Assembly: GCA_029207755.1 (NCBI GenBank)
Contig: JARCOQ010000184.1
Span: forward strand, 1-64,000
Source of the DNA: Chamaea fasciata
Lineage: Eukaryota; Chordata; Aves; Passeriformes; Sylviidae
Direction: 5' to 3'
DNA length: 64,000 nt
The notes under the pieces are model-generated. The model had not been told where the DNA came from. It was given only the letters and a program-made list of their open reading frames with translations, and did no database searches. Shown here in pieces: positions 60,813 to 64,000 of the stretch (position 1 is its first letter; each line of letters opens with the position of its first letter). A program made the translations under genes and the position numbers.

Positions 60813-63463
60813 TTACCCCTGAACACAGGCCACCCTTTGAGCCCAACTCCCTCTGCCGGGCACCTGGCCTCGACCACATACAATCCAGAACGGAACAGGA
60901 TTTCTTCCAGATTCAAGCTGCCACAAGCTGGAAGCCTGGCTTCTCTTGGAGGGCCAAAGGCCTCCTACAAACTGATATCAAGCACCTGGGCAGCTGACTT
61001 TACTTACCCCTGGAAACAGGTCATCATTTGTGCCCAACTCCCTCTGCCGGGCAGCTGGCCTCGGCCACCTACAATCCCGAATGGAACAGGATTTCTTCCA
61101 GATGCAAGCTGCCACAAACTAGAAGACTAGTTTCCCTTGGAGGGCCAAAGGCCTCCTACAAACTGACATCAGGCACCTGGGCGTCTGACTTTACTTACCC
61201 CTAGAAACAGGCCATCCTTTGTGCCCAACTCTCTCTGCCGGGCACCTGGCCTCGACCACATACAATCCAGAACGGAACAGGATTTCTTCCAGATTCAAGC
61301 TGCCACAAGCTGGAAGCCTGGCTTCTCTTGGAGGGCCAAAGGCCTCCTACAAACTGATATCAAGCACCTGGGCAGCCGACTTAACTTACCCCTGGAAACA
61401 GGCCATCATTTGTGCCCAACTCCCTCTGCCGGGCACCAGGCCTCGGCCACCTACAATCCCGAACGGAACAGGATTTCTTCCAGATGCAAGCTGCCACAAA
61501 CTGGAAGACTAGCTTCCTTTAGAGGGCCAAAGGCCTGCTACAAACTGACATCAGGCACCTGGGCAGCTGACTTTACTTACTCCTGGAGCAACCCACCCTT
61601 TGTGCCCAACTCCCTTAGCTGGGCACCAGGCCTCGGCCACGTACAATCCCGAACGGAACAGGATTTCTTCCAGATGCAAGCTGCCACAAGCAGGAAGCCT
61701 GGCTTCCCTTGGAGGGCCAAAGGCCTCCTACAAACAGACATCAGGTCCCTGCGAAGCTGACTTTACTTACCCCTAAAAACAGGCCATCCTTTGTACCCAA
61801 CTCCCTCTGCCGGGCACCCGGCTCCGCGCACCTACAATCCCGAACGGAATAGGATTTTTTCCAGATGCAATCTCCGACAAACTGGAAGACTAGCTTCCTT
61901 TAGAGGGCCAAATGTCTGCTACAAACTGACATCAGGCACCTGGGCAGCTGACTTTACTTACCCCTGGAAACAGGCCATCCTTTGTTCCCAACTACCTCAG
62001 CAGGGCACCCGGCTCCCACCTCCTACAATCCCGAACGGAACAGGATTTCTTCCAGATGCAAGCTGCCACAAACTGGAAGCCTGGCATCCCTTGGAGGGCC
62101 AAAAGCCTCCTACAAACTGACATCAGGCACCTGGGCAGCTGACTTTACTTATTCCTAAAAACATGCCATCCTTTGCGCCCCAACTCGCTCTGCCGGGCAC
62201 CTGGCCTCGGCCACCTACAATCCCGAACGCAAAAGGATTCCTTCCAGATGCAAGCTGCCACAAACTGGTAGACTTGATTCCCTAGGAGGGCCAAAGGCCT
62301 CCTACAAAGTGACATCAGGCACCTGGGCAGCTGACTTTACTTACCCTTGGAAACAGGCCATCCTTTGTTCCCAACTCTCTCAGCAGGCCACCCGGCTCCG
62401 GACACCTACAATCCCGAACGGAACAGGATTTCTTCCAGATGCAAGCTGCCACAAGCAGGAAGCCTGGCTTCCCTTGGAGGGCCAAAGGCCTCCTACAAAC
62501 TGACATCAGGCACCTATGTAGCTGACTTGATTAACCCCTGGAAACAGGCCATCCTTTGTGCCCAACTCCCTCTGCCGGGCACCTGGCCTCGGCCACCTAC
62601 AATCCCGAACGGAACAGGCTTTCTTCCAGATGCAAGCTGCCACAAGCTGGAAGACTGGCTTCTCTTGGAGGGCCAAAGGCCTCCTAAAAACTGACATCAG
62701 GCACCTGGGAAGCTGACTTTACTTACCCCTGGAAACAGGCCATCCTTTGTGTCCAACTCCGTGTGGCGGGCATCCGGCCTAGGACACCTACAATCCCGAA
62801 CGGAACAGGCTTTCTTCCAGATGCAAGCTGCCACAAGCTGGAAGACTGGCTTCTCTTGGAGGGCCAAAGGCATCCTACAAACGGACATCAGGCACCTGGG
62901 CAGCTGACTTTACTTACGCCTGGAAACAGGCCATGCTTTGTTCCCAACTCCCTCTGCCGGGCACCCGGATCCGGCCACCTACAATCCCGAACGGAACAGG
63001 ATTTCTTCCAGATGCAAGCTGCCACAAGCAGGAAGCCTGGCTTCCCATGGAGGGCCAAAGGCCTCCTACAAACTGACATCAGGCACCTGGGCAGCTGACT
63101 TTACTTACCCCTGGAAACAGGCCATCCTTTGTGCCCAACTCCCTCTGCTGGGCACCTGGCCTCGGCCACCTACAATCCCGAACGGAACAGCATTTCTTCC
63201 AGATGCAAGCTGCCACAAACTGGAAGACAAGGTTCCCTTAAAAGGCCAAAGGCCTCGTACAAACTGACATCAGGTACCTGGGCAGCTGACTTTTCTTACC
63301 CCTGGAAACAGGCTATCCTTTGTGCCCAACACCCTCTGCCGGGCACCAGGTCTCGGCCACCTGCAATCCCGATCGGAACAGGATTTATTCCAGATGCAAG
63401 CCGCCACAAGATGGAAGCCTGAGTTCCCATGGCGGAACAATTGCCACCTACAAACTGACACCA
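60813..63463 (+). repeat. Mixed-monomer zone, copy B
   Basis: Counterpart of 24,951-27,602. Differences are denser here than elsewhere: ggctcccacctcc (62,02x) against ggctccggcctcc; cctctgccgggcacccggatcc (62,95x) against cctcagcagggcacccggatcc; and the monomer at 62,79x has ggctttcttcc and gctggaagactgg where A has ggatttcttcc and gttggaagtctg. The last looks like local gene conversion from the preceding monomer. Confidence 0.8.
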
Positions 63464-64000
63464 GGCACCTGGGCAGCTGACTTTACTTACCCCAGGAAAC
63501 AGCCCATCATTTGTTCCCAACTCTCTCTTCCGGGAGCCTGGCTACCGCCACCTACAATCCTGAAAGAATCAGGATTTCTTCCAGATTCAAGCAGCCACAA
63601 GCTGGAAGCCTAGCTTCCCTTTGAGGGGCAAATGCCTCCTACAAACTGACATCAGGCACCTGGGCATAAGACTTTACTTACCCCGGAAAGCAGGCCATCC
63701 TTTGTGCCCAACTCCCTCTGCAGGGAACCGTGCCTCGGCCACCTACAATCCCGAACGAAACAGGATTTCTTCCAGATGCAAGCTGCCACAAGTTGGAAGC
63801 CAAACTTCCCTTGGAGGGCCAAAAGCCTCGTACAAACCGACCTCAGGCACCTGAGCATGTGACTTTACTTACCCCTGGAAGCAAGCAATCCTTTGTGCCC
63901 AACTCCATCTGCAGTTCACCCGGCCTCGGCCACCTACAATCCCGAACGGAACAGGATTTCTTCCAGATGCACGCTGCCACATGCTGGAAGCCTGGCTTCC
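63464..64000 (+). repeat. Start of second HOR family in copy B, cut by window end
   Basis: It carries cccatcatttgttcccaac, cttccgggagcctgg and gaaagaatcagg, then ctgcagggaaccgtgcc and ctgcagttcacccgg. It matches 27,603-28,139 at offset 35,861 and keeps the A unit-1 form ccccggaaagc rather than the unit-2 form ccccgggaagc. The super-repeat therefore continues past the window. Confidence 0.88.

Larger units (their letters stand above)
1..64000 (+). repeat. 191-bp satellite array, about 335 head-to-tail monomers, filling the window
   Basis: Taking the word catcctttgtgcccaac as the monomer start (1, 192, then about every 191 bases), every part of the window is a variant of one unit. The most constant words are ctacaatcccgaacggaac, aggatttcttccagatgc, ggagggccaaaggcctcc, aactgacatcaggcacctgg and gactttacttacccctgg. 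Two parts vary most: the segment about 20-45 bases after the start (gccgggcacccggcctcgg and relatives) and the segment about 98-115 after it (ctggaagcctggcttccc and relatives). All monomers read in the same direction; I found no inversion and no inserted foreign sequence. The length fits one nucleosome plus linker, as in many centromeric satellites. Candidate family: avian centromeric satellite, possibly zebra finch Tgut191A, from period and GC content only; no alignment was possible. No gene lies anywhere in this span. Confidence 0.97.
36931..64000 (+). repeat. Super-repeat copy B (27.07 kb visible, cut by window end)
   Basis: This is a near-identical second copy of 1,071-28,139. The offset is 35,860 up to about 43.6 kb, 35,669 from there to about 47.87 kb, 35,860 again to about 51.4 kb, and 35,861-35,863 afterwards. 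The small steps are explained by 1-2-base indels: h monomer near 15,550/51,415; gccggggcacc at 56,85x; gaagccccggc at 21,45x in A; gcgccccaac at 62,17x; aacaggcccatcc and ggaaggactgg in A. Substitutions are sparse in the stretches I compared (e.g. aacaagatttc in A versus aacaggatttc in B near 1,400/37,260; cctcagccggg versus cctctgccggg near 2,115/37,975). Confidence 0.92.

Noticed and set aside
1..64000. CRISPR array (regular repeats with variable parts)
   Set aside because: The repeat unit is ~191 bp with all parts related between units. There are no 20-40-base identical repeats separated by unique spacers and no cas genes. It is a diverged tandem satellite.
1..64000. Transposable element, rRNA/tRNA gene or other insertion hidden in the array
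   Set aside because: Every 191-bp register was accounted for by a monomer variant. Phase is kept across the window with only 1-3-base changes and whole-monomer steps, leaving no room for an insertion.
36931..64000. Copy B as a plain assembly artefact
   Set aside because: Not fully excluded, but the copies differ by two whole-monomer events, several indels and scattered substitutions, some clustered as in gene conversion. A duplicated contig would be identical. Read-level evidence would decide.

Overview
The window is one uninterrupted head-to-tail satellite DNA array. About 335 monomers of ~191 bp, all in the same orientation, fill bases 1-64000. I see no gene, RNA gene, transposon, microsatellite or unique flanking sequence. 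A hand count on one consensus-like monomer gives about 58% GC. Open reading frames occur only because the monomer itself happens to be open in several frames; none looks like a gene. This is eukaryotic (peri)centromere-type DNA, probably vertebrate. The exact 191-bp period and high GC recall the zebra finch centromeric satellite Tgut191A (more broadly, ~190-bp centromeric satellites are described in birds). That identification rests on period and composition remembered from the literature, not on a sequence match I could run.

The array is organised at several nested scales. (1) The monomer carries several short dyad symmetries and a weak internal half-unit repeat. (2) Monomers fall into recognisable types (called R, S, P, Q, T, U, V, W, X, Y, Z, a-h, k, l, m, n here) whose order recurs. 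The conserved core order is U-V-W-X-Y-Z-a-b-c-d-e-f-g-h-R-S. This gives higher-order repeat (HOR) units of 19, 17, 17, 27 and 20 monomers between successive R monomers (383, 4003, 7243, 10482, 15627, 19439), then a rearranged unit. (3) A more mixed zone lies at about 24.95-27.6 kb. A second HOR family with a 13-15-monomer period follows at about 27.6-33.5 kb, then a zone of older-looking, diverged monomers at about 33.5-36.93 kb. (4) At about 36,931 the whole succession restarts: 36,931-64,000 is a near-identical copy of 1,071-28,139 at an offset of 35,860-35,863 bp (35,669 over one stretch). The array therefore carries a tandem super-repeat of about 188 monomers.

The two super-repeat copies differ by scattered substitutions, a few 1-2-base indels and two whole-monomer events: one monomer missing from copy B near 43.6 kb, and one extra in copy B at 47,869-48,059. 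The second event exposes a local 3-monomer (573-bp) tandem expansion. Together these show recent large-scale duplication followed by independent monomer-level unequal exchange, the expected behaviour of an actively homogenising centromeric satellite.
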